This document shows positions 44,635 through 53,297 of a DNA stretch of 64,000 nucleotides, piece by piece. The stretch is from CAILZL01 sp049840395 (GTDB lineage Bacteria; Pseudomonadota; Gammaproteobacteria; Steroidobacterales; Steroidobacteraceae): assembly GCA_049840395.1 (NCBI GenBank), contig JASGLD010000005.1:1240001-1304000 (forward strand), read 5' to 3'. Position 1 is the stretch's first letter. Every line of letters starts with the position of its first letter. The position numbers and the translations under genes were made by a program. The notes beneath the pieces are model-generated. The model was not told the origin of the DNA and made no database searches. It worked only from the letters and a program-made list of their open reading frames with translations.

Positions 44635-44661
44635 CCCGTCACTTTATGTTTAAGTGACGGG
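44635..44661. promoter_or_regulatory. Perfect 10-bp inverted repeat over the module 2 start point
   Basis: CCCGTCACTT (44635-44644) and AAGTGACGGG (44652-44661) flank a 7-bp centre. The repeat directly follows the -10 box and covers the predicted transcription start, a typical operator position for a repressor. Module 1 has only an imperfect counterpart (TAGAATCCC...GGGATCTA). Confidence 0.55.
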
Positions 44662-44668
44662 TACCTGC

Positions 44669-47449
44669 GTGTTCAAACCAGCTGAAATCAAGCCTTCCAG
44701 CGTGCTTTTATGGGCAAAGCGTGCGGGGTTGGCATTGCTGGCGTCCCTGTCTTTGAGCCAGGCTGTTCTCGCCCAAACCACGCCCACCGCTCAACAACTG
44801 GAAACTTTCCGCAGTTTGCCGGCCGATCAGCAGCAGGCAATTCTCAATTCCTTGTCGAACTCCAATGGCGCCGGTACGGGCGTCAACCAGGCCCCGCTAA
44901 GCAATCCGGTCACCACTACCACGGATAACAGCAGCTCCGCCGCTGCGGCCAGCAAACTTGCGACCGATCTGGGGCCACCTAAAATTACCGGCGCCTCGAC
45001 ATTGATTCTGTCGGTGGAGGTGGTCAAGGCCGATGATCTCGGCGCCACCCAGAAGGACATTCTGAGCGATCGGCAGGCGCGCATTCTGGCCGCCAACCCC
45101 TATCTGTTGGATTCTCAGGGACGGTTGACCCTGCCGTTCCTGCCGGCCATTGCGCTTAAAGGCTTGAAGGTCGAAGAGGCGGCGCAACGTCTGAATGCCG
45201 ATCCGCGCCTGGCCGGGCTGGCATTCAAGGTCAGTTTGCTGCCGCTGGAGCCGGTGGGTGTCGAAGCGCTCAAGCCCTATGGCTACGATCTGTTTTCGGA
45301 AGTGCCCACCACCTTTGCACCGGCTACCGACATTCCCGTTTCCGCCGACTACATCGTCGGCCCGGGCGACACTTTCATCATCAATACCTTCGGCAAGACC
45401 ACCGGCCATTACTCGTTGGTGGTGTCGCGCGAAGGCCAGCTGCAGTTGCCCGGCATCGGCCCCATGCAGGTGGCCGGCCTGAGATTTGAGAACGCCCGGG
45501 ATCAGATCGAACAGCGCATCACGCAACAAAGCATCGGTGTGCAGGTTTCGGTGACCATGGGTGAGCTGCGTTCGATCCGCGTGTTCATCACCGGCGATGT
45601 TAAACGACCGGGTTCGTACACCGTCAGCGGTCTGTCCACCATGACCAACGCCCTGTTCGCCAGTGGCGGCATTTCCAACGTGGGCTCGCTGCGCAATATT
45701 CAGCTCAAGCGCAACGGCGCCAATGCGGGCCGCCTGGACTTGTACGATCTGCTGTTGAGCGGCGACAGCTCCGATGACCGCCGCTTGTTGCCGGGCGATG
45801 TGCTGTTTGTGCCGCCGGTGGGCGTGACGGCCGGCATCACCGGGCAAATCCTGCGTCCCGCGCTGTATGAATTGAAAGAAGGTCAGACCATTGCCGATTT
45901 ACTGGCGCTGTCCGGCGGTCTGGTGGCCGATGCCGATCCACGGGTGGCGCGCCTTGAGCGCATCGATGCGCAACGGCAGCGCACGGTGCTCAATCTCGAT
46001 CTCACGCAACCGGCCGGCCGCGCCACCGCGCTGCGTGCCGGCGATGTGCTCACCGTGCCCAAGGTGCTGGAAGAGCGCGTCGGCACCGTCTCGCTGGAAG
46101 GCTATGTGCAGCGCCCCGGCCAGTCCGCCTGGCGGCAAGGCATGCGCCTCACCGACCTGGTCGGCAGCCTGGATGCGCTCAAATTGAATGCCGATCAGCG
46201 CTATGTGTTGATTCGCCGCGAACATTTGCCCGACCGTCGCGTTGAGGTGCTGTCGGCCGATCTCAGCCGCGCCTTTAATGCGCGTGGCACTCAATACGAT
46301 CCTGCCCTGCAAAGCGGCGACCGCGTGTTTGTTTTCAGCCTGCAGAAAGATCGCGGCACCGAACTCGGCAGTGTGCTCAATGAAGTGAAAATGCAGGTGC
46401 GCGACAACCAGGCCATGCCCACTGTCTTCATCAACGGTCGCGTGCGCTCCGCCGGCGAGTATCCGCTGCAAACCGACATGAAGGTCAGCGATCTATTACG
46501 TGCCGGTGGTGGTCTCGACGACTCCGCTTTCGCCGGCACGGCCGAATTGACCCGCTTCGAAATCATCAATGGCGAAAAGCGCCAGACCGAAGTATTGCAG
46601 CTGGATCTTTCCGCCGTCATTGCCGGCAATGTTGCTGCGGATCGCGAACTCAAGCCCTACGACGTGCTGACGGTGCAACGCACGCCCGAGTGGTACGAAC
46701 AGGGCTCGGTGGTGCTGCGCGGCGAAGTGAAGTTCCCCGGTACCTATCCGCTGCGCAAGGGCGAGACCCTGCGTTCGGTGATCGAACGCGCCGGCGGCTT
46801 GACCGACGACGCCTATGCCGAAGGTACGGTCTTTACCCGCGTCGACGTGCAACAGCAGCAGCAACAACAGATCGACACGTTGACCGCGCGCATGCAGACC
46901 GATATGTCATTGCTGGCGCTGCAAACCGCACAATCCGCCACCACCCAGAATCAGAACAACACCACGACCTTATCGCTGGGTCAGTCGCTGCTATCGCAAT
47001 TGCGCAGCAGCAAGGCCTCCGGCCGCTTGGTGGTGGATTTGAAAGGCGCCATGCAGGCATCGCCCGGATCGGATGCCGATCTGCGCATGGAAGACGGCGA
47101 CACCATCAGCGTTCCCAAGCTCAAGCAATTCGTAGCCGTGGTGGGTGAAGTGCAGAACCCCACCGCGCATGTATGGCGCAAGGGCGAAAGCCGCGACGAC
47201 TACGTCAATTTGAGCGGCGGCACCACCCGCAATGCCGACAAGAAGCGCATTTACGTGGTGCGCGCCGACGGCAGCGTATCCACGCCCTCTGGCAGGTGGT
47301 TCGGTCGTGGCAATGTCGAGATGAAACCGGGCGACACCGTAGTGGCGCCGCTGGACGCCGAGCGCATGCGGCCTTTACCGTTGTGGACCTCGGTCACCCA
47401 GATCATTTACAACCTGGCGATTGCTGCGGCGGCGGTGGCTTCTTTCTGA
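44669..47449 (+). CDS. Very large multi-SLBB polysaccharide export protein, module 2
   Basis: A 926-residue paralogue of the module 1 export protein, alike over its whole length. The signal peptide ends AVLAQTTP with no lipobox. The start region TAQQLETFRSLPADQQQAIL mirrors TAEQLEIFNNLDASQQQSIL of the other copy. A polysaccharide-export domain (YIVGPGDTFIINTFGK) and six SLBB-like units follow, ending in the hydrophobic tail VTQIIYNLAIAAAAVASF. The base composition is much richer in G/C than module 1 (39 of 60 at 47041-47100). GTG 44669 is preferred, because GTG 44654 lies inside the inverted repeat at the predicted start of transcription. Confidence 0.87.
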   Translation: MFKPAEIKPSSVLLWAKRAGLALLASLSLSQAVLAQTTPTAQQLETFRSLPADQQQAILNSLSNSNGAGTGVNQAPLSNPVTTTTDNSSSAAAASKLATDLGPPKITGASTLILSVEVVKADDLGATQKDILSDRQARILAANPYLLDSQGRLTLPFLPAIALKGLKVEEAAQRLNADPRLAGLAFKVSLLPLEPVGVEALKPYGYDLFSEVPTTFAPATDIPVSADYIVGPGDTFIINTFGKTTGHYSLVVSREGQLQLPGIGPMQVAGLRFENARDQIEQRITQQSIGVQVSVTMGELRSIRVFITGDVKRPGSYTVSGLSTMTNALFASGGISNVGSLRNIQLKRNGANAGRLDLYDLLLSGDSSDDRRLLPGDVLFVPPVGVTAGITGQILRPALYELKEGQTIADLLALSGGLVADADPRVARLERIDAQRQRTVLNLDLTQPAGRATALRAGDVLTVPKVLEERVGTVSLEGYVQRPGQSAWRQGMRLTDLVGSLDALKLNADQRYVLIRREHLPDRRVEVLSADLSRAFNARGTQYDPALQSGDRVFVFSLQKDRGTELGSVLNEVKMQVRDNQAMPTVFINGRVRSAGEYPLQTDMKVSDLLRAGGGLDDSAFAGTAELTRFEIINGEKRQTEVLQLDLSAVIAGNVAADRELKPYDVLTVQRTPEWYEQGSVVLRGEVKFPGTYPLRKGETLRSVIERAGGLTDDAYAEGTVFTRVDVQQQQQQQIDTLTARMQTDMSLLALQTAQSATTQNQNNTTTLSLGQSLLSQLRSSKASGRLVVDLKGAMQASPGSDADLRMEDGDTISVPKLKQFVAVVGEVQNPTAHVWRKGESRDDYVNLSGGTTRNADKKRIYVVRADGSVSTPSGRWFGRGNVEMKPGDTVVAPLDAERMRPLPLWTSVTQIIYNLAIAAAAVASF

Positions 47450-47498
47450 CCGGGCCCGTTGCCGAAGGCGCATAAAACAAGCGGTATCGCTACCTGCG

Positions 47499-47515
47499 CC
47501 GGCGACCGTCGCCGG
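47499..47515. repeat. Short perfect hairpin before gmd
   Basis: CCGGCGA-CCG-TCGCCGG between the export gene and gmd. There is no T-tract behind it, so it is more likely an mRNA processing or stability element than a terminator. Confidence 0.4.
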
Positions 47516-47551
47516 TGATTGAATTTAAGAAAATGGAAGAGTGGAGACGAC

Positions 47552-48676
47552 GTGAGTAAGAAAGTTGCATTGATCACCGGAATCACCGGTCAGGATGGTT
47601 CGTACCTGGCGGAATTCCTGCTGCAGAAAGGCTATGAAGTGCATGGCCTCAAGCGCCGTGCCTCGTCGTTCAATACCGAGCGCATCGATCATCTGTATCA
47701 GGACCCGCATGTGTCGCATCGCAACTTCGTGCTGCACTACGGCGATCTGTCCGACAGCACCAACCTGATCCGTATCGTGCAGCAAACCCAGCCGGACGAA
47801 ATCTACAACCTCGGTGCGCAGAGCCATGTCGCGGTCAGCTTCGAATCCCCCGAATACACCGCCGATGTCGATGCACTGGGCACGCTGCGTCTGCTCGAAG
47901 CGATTCGCATCCTGGGTCTCGAAAAGAAAACCCGTTTCTATCAAGCCAGCACCAGCGAACTGTATGGCCTGGTGCAGGAAGTGCCGCAGCGCGAGACCAC
48001 GCCGTTCTACCCGCGCAGTCCCTACGCGGTGGCCAAGCTGTATGCCTACTGGATCGTGGTCAACTATCGCGAGGCCTATGGCATCTACGCCTGCAACGGC
48101 ATCCTGTTCAATCACGAAAGCCCGCGTCGCGGCGAAACCTTCGTCACGCGCAAGGTCACGCGCGCCCTGGCCAACATTGCCCAGGGTCTCGAAGACTGTC
48201 TGTTCATGGGCAACATGGATGCATTGCGCGACTGGGGCCATGCCCGCGACTACGTGCGCATGCAATGGATGATGCTGCAGCAGCAAGCGCCCGAAGACTT
48301 CGTCATTGCCACCGGCGTGCAGTACTCGGTGCGCGAATTCATTACGCGCAGTGCCGCGCAGCTGGGCATCACCCTGCGTTTCGAAGGTGAGGGCGTTAAC
48401 GAGCAAGCGGTGGTGGCTGCGGTGTCCGGCGATAAAGCGCCCGCCGTCAAACCAGGCGATGTGCTGGTGAAGGTCGATCCACGCTACTTCCGTCCCACTG
48501 AAGTGGAAACATTGCTGGGCGATCCCACCAAGGCGCGCGAAAAACTCGGCTGGGTGCCGGAGGTCAAGATCGAAGAGCTGATCAGCGAAATGGTCGCGGA
48601 AGATCTGGACAAGGCGCGCCGTCATGCCCTGCTCAAGAAGCATGGCTATGAAGTGACCGTGGGCAAGGAAGCCTGA
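47552..48676 (+). CDS. gmd: GDP-mannose 4,6-dehydratase
   Basis: A 374-residue SDR that converts GDP-mannose to GDP-4-keto-6-deoxymannose. It shows the full Gmd set: VALITGITGQDGSYLAEFLL, HGLKRRASSFNTERIDHLYQ, STSELYGLVQE (catalytic Thr/Glu), SPYAVAKLYAYW, GILFNHESPRRGETFVTRK and VDPRYFRPTEVETLLGDP. GTG 47552 is chosen because GGAG lies five bases upstream and the protein then has family length. The product feeds Fcl at 57365 to give GDP-L-fucose. Confidence 0.96.
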   Translation: MSKKVALITGITGQDGSYLAEFLLQKGYEVHGLKRRASSFNTERIDHLYQDPHVSHRNFVLHYGDLSDSTNLIRIVQQTQPDEIYNLGAQSHVAVSFESPEYTADVDALGTLRLLEAIRILGLEKKTRFYQASTSELYGLVQEVPQRETTPFYPRSPYAVAKLYAYWIVVNYREAYGIYACNGILFNHESPRRGETFVTRKVTRALANIAQGLEDCLFMGNMDALRDWGHARDYVRMQWMMLQQQAPEDFVIATGVQYSVREFITRSAAQLGITLRFEGEGVNEQAVVAAVSGDKAPAVKPGDVLVKVDPRYFRPTEVETLLGDPTKAREKLGWVPEVKIEELISEMVAEDLDKARRHALLKKHGYEVTVGKEA

Positions 48677-48692
48677 GTTACCGCAGCCGACA

Positions 48693-50012
48693 ATGAATGC
48701 AGCGCTGAGTCTGAACCCCGTGCGTGCCCTGCTCAGCAAGCTGCTTGATAACCGCCGGTTGCTGACCGCGTTTGGTGTCAGTGTGTTGAACCAGGCCGTC
48801 AGCAGCGGCATGAACTTCCTGTTCAGTCTCTACCTGGTTCGTCAGCTGGTGCCGCAGCAGTTTGGTCTGTACGGCATCTGCTTCTCCTGCATGCTGTTTT
48901 ACGGCGGTTTGATCGGCGCCTTCTTTCTGTTGCAAATGGTGCTGCACTCGCCGGATAAAGCCGGCGACGATCAGGACGGATACGCGTTCCGTGTGCTGCT
49001 GATGTTGACCGGCTTCTGCGCGGGCACAGTGTTGCTGGGCATCGTATTGCATATGTTTGGCTGGTGGTTGTTGCCGACATGGCGTGACTATCAAGAGCTG
49101 TTCTGGGCAACGATTGCCGCCAGCATTGCCTATGCGCTGAAGGAATACTGCACTCGCTACGCCTATAACCGCCATCGCGAACATCTGGCGTTGCTGGTCA
49201 ACAGCGTCATTGCGGTCGCGCTGTTGTTGTACCTGCTGTTGATTATGTCGATGCAACGTGAATTGAATGTCGAGCAGGCGGTGTGGGCTTACGCCTTTGC
49301 GCATGCCTGCGGCGCCCTCTACATGCTGCGGCGGATCTTCCCCAAGTGGCATGCCACCGATGCCGCGCAACTATGGAGTGAATTTGTCGAGATGCGCGGC
49401 GGCAGCGGGTGGGCCTGTGTCAGCTTCATTGTGTACTTCGTCAGAATTCAAGCGCACACCATCGTGACTACCTCGACGCTGGGTCCGGTCGGCGTAGCCA
49501 GCTTGAATGCCTCGCGCATCTACGTCACGCCGGCCATGGTACTGACGCCCACGCTCAGCCAAATGGCCGTGCCACGCATGGTGACTGCCGTGCGTAAGAA
49601 CGGACTGCGGGTAACGCGCGCCAGCGCGATGATCTCTTCGCTGCTGGTATCGGTGGCGGTGGGGTATGGCCTGTTGCTGTGGGGCGCCTTCGACTTCATT
49701 GCCAAGTGGGTGACTGCTTCCCGCTATGGCGAGATAGGCACCTTGGTATTTCTTTGGTCGATCTATGTAGTGGTGCTCGCTCTACGAAATGGAGTTGAGA
49801 TGGGAGTGCAGGTGCTAAGGCGTCAGCGCCTACTTGCCTTAATGAATGGAATATCTATGGTGGTCACTTTGACCTGCGCTTTTCTGTTTTCGATGTGGTG
49901 GGGGCTCAAGGGGGCTGCGCTGGGGCCGATTGTGGGCGAGATGTTATTAGTGTTGCTCTTGTGGGTTGTATTACTCCGAGAACGGGCGACACCAGAATCG
50001 GATGTGTGGTGA
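48693..50012 (+). CDS. wzx: Polysaccharide flippase, Wzx-like, module 2
   Basis: A 439-residue membrane protein with about 12 helices. It opens with LLTAFGVSVLNQAVSSGMNFLFSLYLVRQLVPQQFGLYG, the usual first two helices of PST flippases, and has a further conserved region around VGVASLNASRIYVTPAMVL. It would flip the module 2 repeat unit. It is not close to the module 1 flippase. The stop shares one base with the start of the next gene. The second half shifts towards A/T-richer sequence around 49.7 kb. Confidence 0.82.
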   Translation: MNAALSLNPVRALLSKLLDNRRLLTAFGVSVLNQAVSSGMNFLFSLYLVRQLVPQQFGLYGICFSCMLFYGGLIGAFFLLQMVLHSPDKAGDDQDGYAFRVLLMLTGFCAGTVLLGIVLHMFGWWLLPTWRDYQELFWATIAASIAYALKEYCTRYAYNRHREHLALLVNSVIAVALLLYLLLIMSMQRELNVEQAVWAYAFAHACGALYMLRRIFPKWHATDAAQLWSEFVEMRGGSGWACVSFIVYFVRIQAHTIVTTSTLGPVGVASLNASRIYVTPAMVLTPTLSQMAVPRMVTAVRKNGLRVTRASAMISSLLVSVAVGYGLLLWGAFDFIAKWVTASRYGEIGTLVFLWSIYVVVLALRNGVEMGVQVLRRQRLLALMNGISMVVTLTCAFLFSMWWGLKGAALGPIVGEMLLVLLLWVVLLRERATPESDVW

Positions 50013-51403
50013 TGGAGCCGACATTTGGCGTTTACTTCGCGATAGCGTTAGTGGGGAGTGTGGTGCTCTTCGCTTTGACGATGGCTACGCCTGTTCGTCA
50101 TCTGTTGCATTCGTTTTCTCGTAACTCGTTCGCCACGATTGGCATCCTCGGTGTGTTTTTTCTGCTGTTCTGGCCGGGTAGTTCTACTGAAGTACACAAG
50201 CAAGGCGATTCTCTAGATCTGATACGAATCCTCAGAGTTGTCTTTTTTCTAACGCTTTCCGCTTGGTGTACTTTCTATTTATATAGATTCAGAGCATGGC
50301 CGCGCGATACAAGGCTGCATTGGTACGTTCTTTACATTGCAGTATGCGCATTTTCAGTTTTTTATTCGCCCAATCGCCTTGAGACGCTGTGGAAAACTTT
50401 TGAATTGGTTGGCTTGGTGCTTTTTGCCGTAGTCCTGAGGAATAAAATCAGTAAACAGCAGCTTGGGACTGGTTTCTTGATGGAGATGTTTTCGTATTTG
50501 TTTTTTGGGATTTGTGTTTTTTCAATGGTCGGATGGTTAATGTTCCCGGACTTTGCGTATGCGATTTCTGAGGATGGAGTTGAATTAAATAAAGATTCCG
50601 CTTGGGGGATATTTCCACGAGTTAATCCAAACATGCTTAGTCAGATAGGTGCAATGACGGCCTATGTGGGGTTTGCATATGCCATGGTTAGGCGACGTTT
50701 CGGCCTTCGCGATTTGATATTCATCATCGTCGGCTGCGCTGTGCTGGTTATGGCGCATTCAAGAACATCCTTTCTTGCTCTCGCGTTGGCGGTTTTGTTG
50801 ATGCCAGTGTTGCTTGGCAATAAGCGAATTTTGCTGATTGCTATTACTGGCTTTGTTCTTCTGGTGATTTCCTCGGGAAGCTTGTTGATTGAGTATCTTT
50901 CCAGAGGGCAAAGCCAAGATCAGATACTGTCTCTTACTGGCCGAGTGTATATGTGGGCGATTGCGTGGAAATCATTCCTGGCTCATCTCTGGCTTGGCCT
51001 GGGGTTTTATGCTGGGCATAAGACCCTCACGATGGAGGGTGTCATGATGGCTTATTCAACCGTCGATAACACATATCTTGAGTCGCTAGTCGATGTGGGA
51101 TTGATCGGAACATTTTTCTTGGTTTCTTTTATGGCGCTTACCGTTGCCGGCTGTGCTCGTATGACCAGGACATGCAAGGTGAGGGGCGCGACTGAGTTGC
51201 TGACCTCGATAGTTTCGACTGGAATGATCTTTATTGTCTTGCTCCGATCATTCTTGGGTCCTTCAATTCAATTTTTTCATGTTAATGCATTGCTCGTATT
51301 GATGATTGTTTTGGTGATTGAAGATTATGCGCAAGGCTTGAGAGAGACCAAGGTTGCGCTGCAGCCGGATTTGCCTGACGGCTTCGCCCTAAAGTCTGGG
51401 TGA
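50012..51403 (+). CDS. O-antigen polymerase/ligase-family protein, module 2
   Basis: A 463-residue protein with about eleven helices and the Wzy_C/WaaL-type periplasmic loop. LTGRVYMWAIAWKSFLAHLWLGLGF is followed by STVDNTYLESLVDVGLIGT, the NxYL...G pattern of O-antigen polymerases and ligases. In this locus a polymerase is more likely than a ligase, as no lipid A-core genes are near. The gene is strikingly A/T-rich against its neighbours (50461-50520 has 22 G/C of 60), suggesting separate acquisition. ATG 50012 overlaps the flippase stop by one base. Confidence 0.78.
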   Translation: MEPTFGVYFAIALVGSVVLFALTMATPVRHLLHSFSRNSFATIGILGVFFLLFWPGSSTEVHKQGDSLDLIRILRVVFFLTLSAWCTFYLYRFRAWPRDTRLHWYVLYIAVCAFSVFYSPNRLETLWKTFELVGLVLFAVVLRNKISKQQLGTGFLMEMFSYLFFGICVFSMVGWLMFPDFAYAISEDGVELNKDSAWGIFPRVNPNMLSQIGAMTAYVGFAYAMVRRRFGLRDLIFIIVGCAVLVMAHSRTSFLALALAVLLMPVLLGNKRILLIAITGFVLLVISSGSLLIEYLSRGQSQDQILSLTGRVYMWAIAWKSFLAHLWLGLGFYAGHKTLTMEGVMMAYSTVDNTYLESLVDVGLIGTFFLVSFMALTVAGCARMTRTCKVRGATELLTSIVSTGMIFIVLLRSFLGPSIQFFHVNALLVLMIVLVIEDYAQGLRETKVALQPDLPDGFALKSG

Positions 51404-51443
51404 TTTGCGTCTGAAAGCTGCTTATTGATTGGAGTCGTTTGCG

Positions 51444-51911
51444 ATGAAAACCGTCATTACCTATGGAACCTTCGACCTATTCCACATCGGTCATCTGCGC
51501 CTGTTGGAAAGGCTGAAAGAGAAGGGCGATCGCCTGATCGTCGCCGTCTCCACCGATGAGTTCAATCAGAAGAAGAACAAGCGTTCCTTCCTGCCCTACC
51601 AGCAGCGGGCGCAGATCGTGTCGGCCATCCGTTGCGTCGATCAAGTGATTCCGGAGGAGTCCTGGGATCAGAAGCTGGAAGACGTCAGGAAGTACAACAT
51701 CAATGTATTCGGTATCGGCGATGACTGGGCGGGCAAGTTCGATTTCCTGAAGCCGCATTGCGAAGTCGTGTATCTGCCGCGCACCGCCGGCATTTCTTCG
51801 ACCTCGTTGAAACGGCTGGCGCGCGCTTTCGACAAGGAAACCATCGAGCGTCTGGCCGAGGCGCAGATCATCATCAATGAACTGATGCATGACTTTAACG
51901 GCCCCGAGTAA
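51444..51911 (+). CDS. tagD: Glycerol-3-phosphate cytidylyltransferase, TagD-like
   Basis: A 155-residue nucleotidyltransferase: YGTFDLFHIGHLRLLERLK with the HxGH motif (HIGH), GIGDDWAGKFDFLK, and YLPRTAGISSTSLKR with the second nucleotide-binding motif. The GDDW..KFDFL block is that of TagD/GCT enzymes, which make CDP-glycerol from CTP and glycerol-3-phosphate. The next gene encodes a CDP-glycerol user. ATG 51444 (MKTVITYGTFD) has TTGGAG upstream. Confidence 0.9.
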   Translation: MKTVITYGTFDLFHIGHLRLLERLKEKGDRLIVAVSTDEFNQKKNKRSFLPYQQRAQIVSAIRCVDQVIPEESWDQKLEDVRKYNINVFGIGDDWAGKFDFLKPHCEVVYLPRTAGISSTSLKRLARAFDKETIERLAEAQIIINELMHDFNGPE

Positions 51912-51929
51912 CTGGCTTACCTTGGATGC

Positions 51930-53081
51930 ATGATGTCGAAGTGGATCAAAAAGAAAGTAGAGCGACTGTGTGCCGGCATCTGGTGGCTGTTAGGCAGAGT
52001 GATTCCCAAGCAATCGCGCCTGGTGGTGTTGAACACCTTTCCGGATTTTGACGATACGGCGCGCGCCATGGTGCCGGCCACGCGGGCGCTGGGTTATCGC
52101 CTGGTGATTCTCACCCTGCACAAGCAGGCGCCGCAGCCCGAGTGGGTGATTGCGGCGGGTGTCACCACCTATTACCGCTACAGCTTGCAAGGCGTGTGGT
52201 GGTATCACCGCGCGCGCTTCGTGTTCTACACCCATGGTCTGTTCTCGGCGTGGCCACTGTCGCCCCGGCAATGCGTGGTGAATGTATGGCATGGCATGCC
52301 CATCAAGCGCATCGGTCTGCTGGATGGTAAGAGCCCGGATCAAATTCCACGTTTTCATTACACCATTGCCAGCGACAGCTTGTTTCAAGGGATTGTGCGC
52401 GATGCCTTCGGTGTGACCCTGGATCAGGTGTTGCTGGCGGACCATCCGCGTATCAATATTCTCAAGGGGCGGGGTCGCAAGCCGGCGGGTTTGCCCGAGC
52501 ATCGTCAGTTGGCGGTATGGCTGCCCACTTATCGCGCCGCCAAGGTGGGCGATGTACGCATGGATGGTTCCAGTCGCGGCGACATCTTTGCCGGTGCGAC
52601 TCAGTTGCAGGCAATGGACGAGTTTTTCGCCAGCCGCGGCGTGGTGTGCATCGTCAAGCCGCATCCCATGACCAAGGCGACGGCGGAACTGTTCAAGTCC
52701 TGCAAGGCGCTGGTGTTCTTCGACGAACAAACGCTGCTCAAAAACGACATGACCCTGTACCAACTGTTGTCGGTATCGGATTTCATGATCACCGATGTGT
52801 CGTCGGTGTATGTCGACTATGCCGTGCTGCAACGTCCCACCGTGGTGTTCTGTCAGGACCTGGAAGAGTATCGGCGCTCGCGCGGCTTTACCGCGCCCAT
52901 CGAATCGCTGGTAAAGGAACAGATTGCCGTTACCGAAGAACAGCTGTGTCAGCGAATTGATGACGCACTGCTTGGGCGCGCGCCTCATGCAACGGCTAAC
53001 GAAGTAACTGATACTTCGTTGCAATGCACGCGCGATTTGTTTGCTCAATTGGAAGCGCGTTGGTCGAAACGCGCGTCATGA
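51930..53081 (+). CDS. CDP-glycerol glycerophosphotransferase, TagB/TagF-like
   Basis: A 383-residue GT-B-like enzyme that should transfer glycerol phosphate from CDP-glycerol to a glycan or polyol chain. Family marks are VVNVWHGMPIKRIG (residues 117-128), AVWLPTYRA (about 195-203), VKPHPM (242-247) and the nucleotide-binding segment SDFMITDVSSVYVDYAVLQR (283-302), followed by DLEEYRRSRGF. The first 35 residues are basic and amphipathic, fitting membrane attachment. The length suits a one-domain primase (TagB-like) or single-addition enzyme rather than the larger TagF polymerase. It starts 18 bp after tagD. Confidence 0.88.
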   Translation: MMSKWIKKKVERLCAGIWWLLGRVIPKQSRLVVLNTFPDFDDTARAMVPATRALGYRLVILTLHKQAPQPEWVIAAGVTTYYRYSLQGVWWYHRARFVFYTHGLFSAWPLSPRQCVVNVWHGMPIKRIGLLDGKSPDQIPRFHYTIASDSLFQGIVRDAFGVTLDQVLLADHPRINILKGRGRKPAGLPEHRQLAVWLPTYRAAKVGDVRMDGSSRGDIFAGATQLQAMDEFFASRGVVCIVKPHPMTKATAELFKSCKALVFFDEQTLLKNDMTLYQLLSVSDFMITDVSSVYVDYAVLQRPTVVFCQDLEEYRRSRGFTAPIESLVKEQIAVTEEQLCQRIDDALLGRAPHATANEVTDTSLQCTRDLFAQLEARWSKRAS

Positions 53082-53297
53082 TGGAAACAGGCTGAACAGT
53101 TATGTAACGAGAGCTGGGTGGTCCAGCTAAAAAGCGTTAATCTCTTCACAGATAATAAAACTTCAGGGAATTTAAAGGGTTTTGCGCCTGGCGATGAGAT
53201 TGAAGTCCGGGGTTTCTTGATGATCCTGGGTTTTACTCGTAACCGCCTTGGAAGCAATAACAAATCGGTTTCCCGATAGCATAATCAGGTGGGTGGG

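Noticed and set aside
47525..48811. A 428-codon open frame on the minus strand opposite gmd
   Set aside because: It mirrors the codon pattern of gmd, has His/Gln-rich low-quality sequence and no motif; it is a shadow of a strongly supported gene.
51990..53048. A 352-codon open frame on the minus strand opposite the glycerophosphotransferase
   Set aside because: No domain, signal or ribosome site; the plus-strand gene explains the region fully. The same applies to the long minus-strand frames at 2643-3593, 4184-5086 and 62613-63482.
53112..53128. AGCTGG/CCAGCT hairpin after the glycerophosphotransferase gene as a terminator
   Set aside because: It is followed by AAAAA rather than a T-tract on the coding strand, and the stem is only six pairs.
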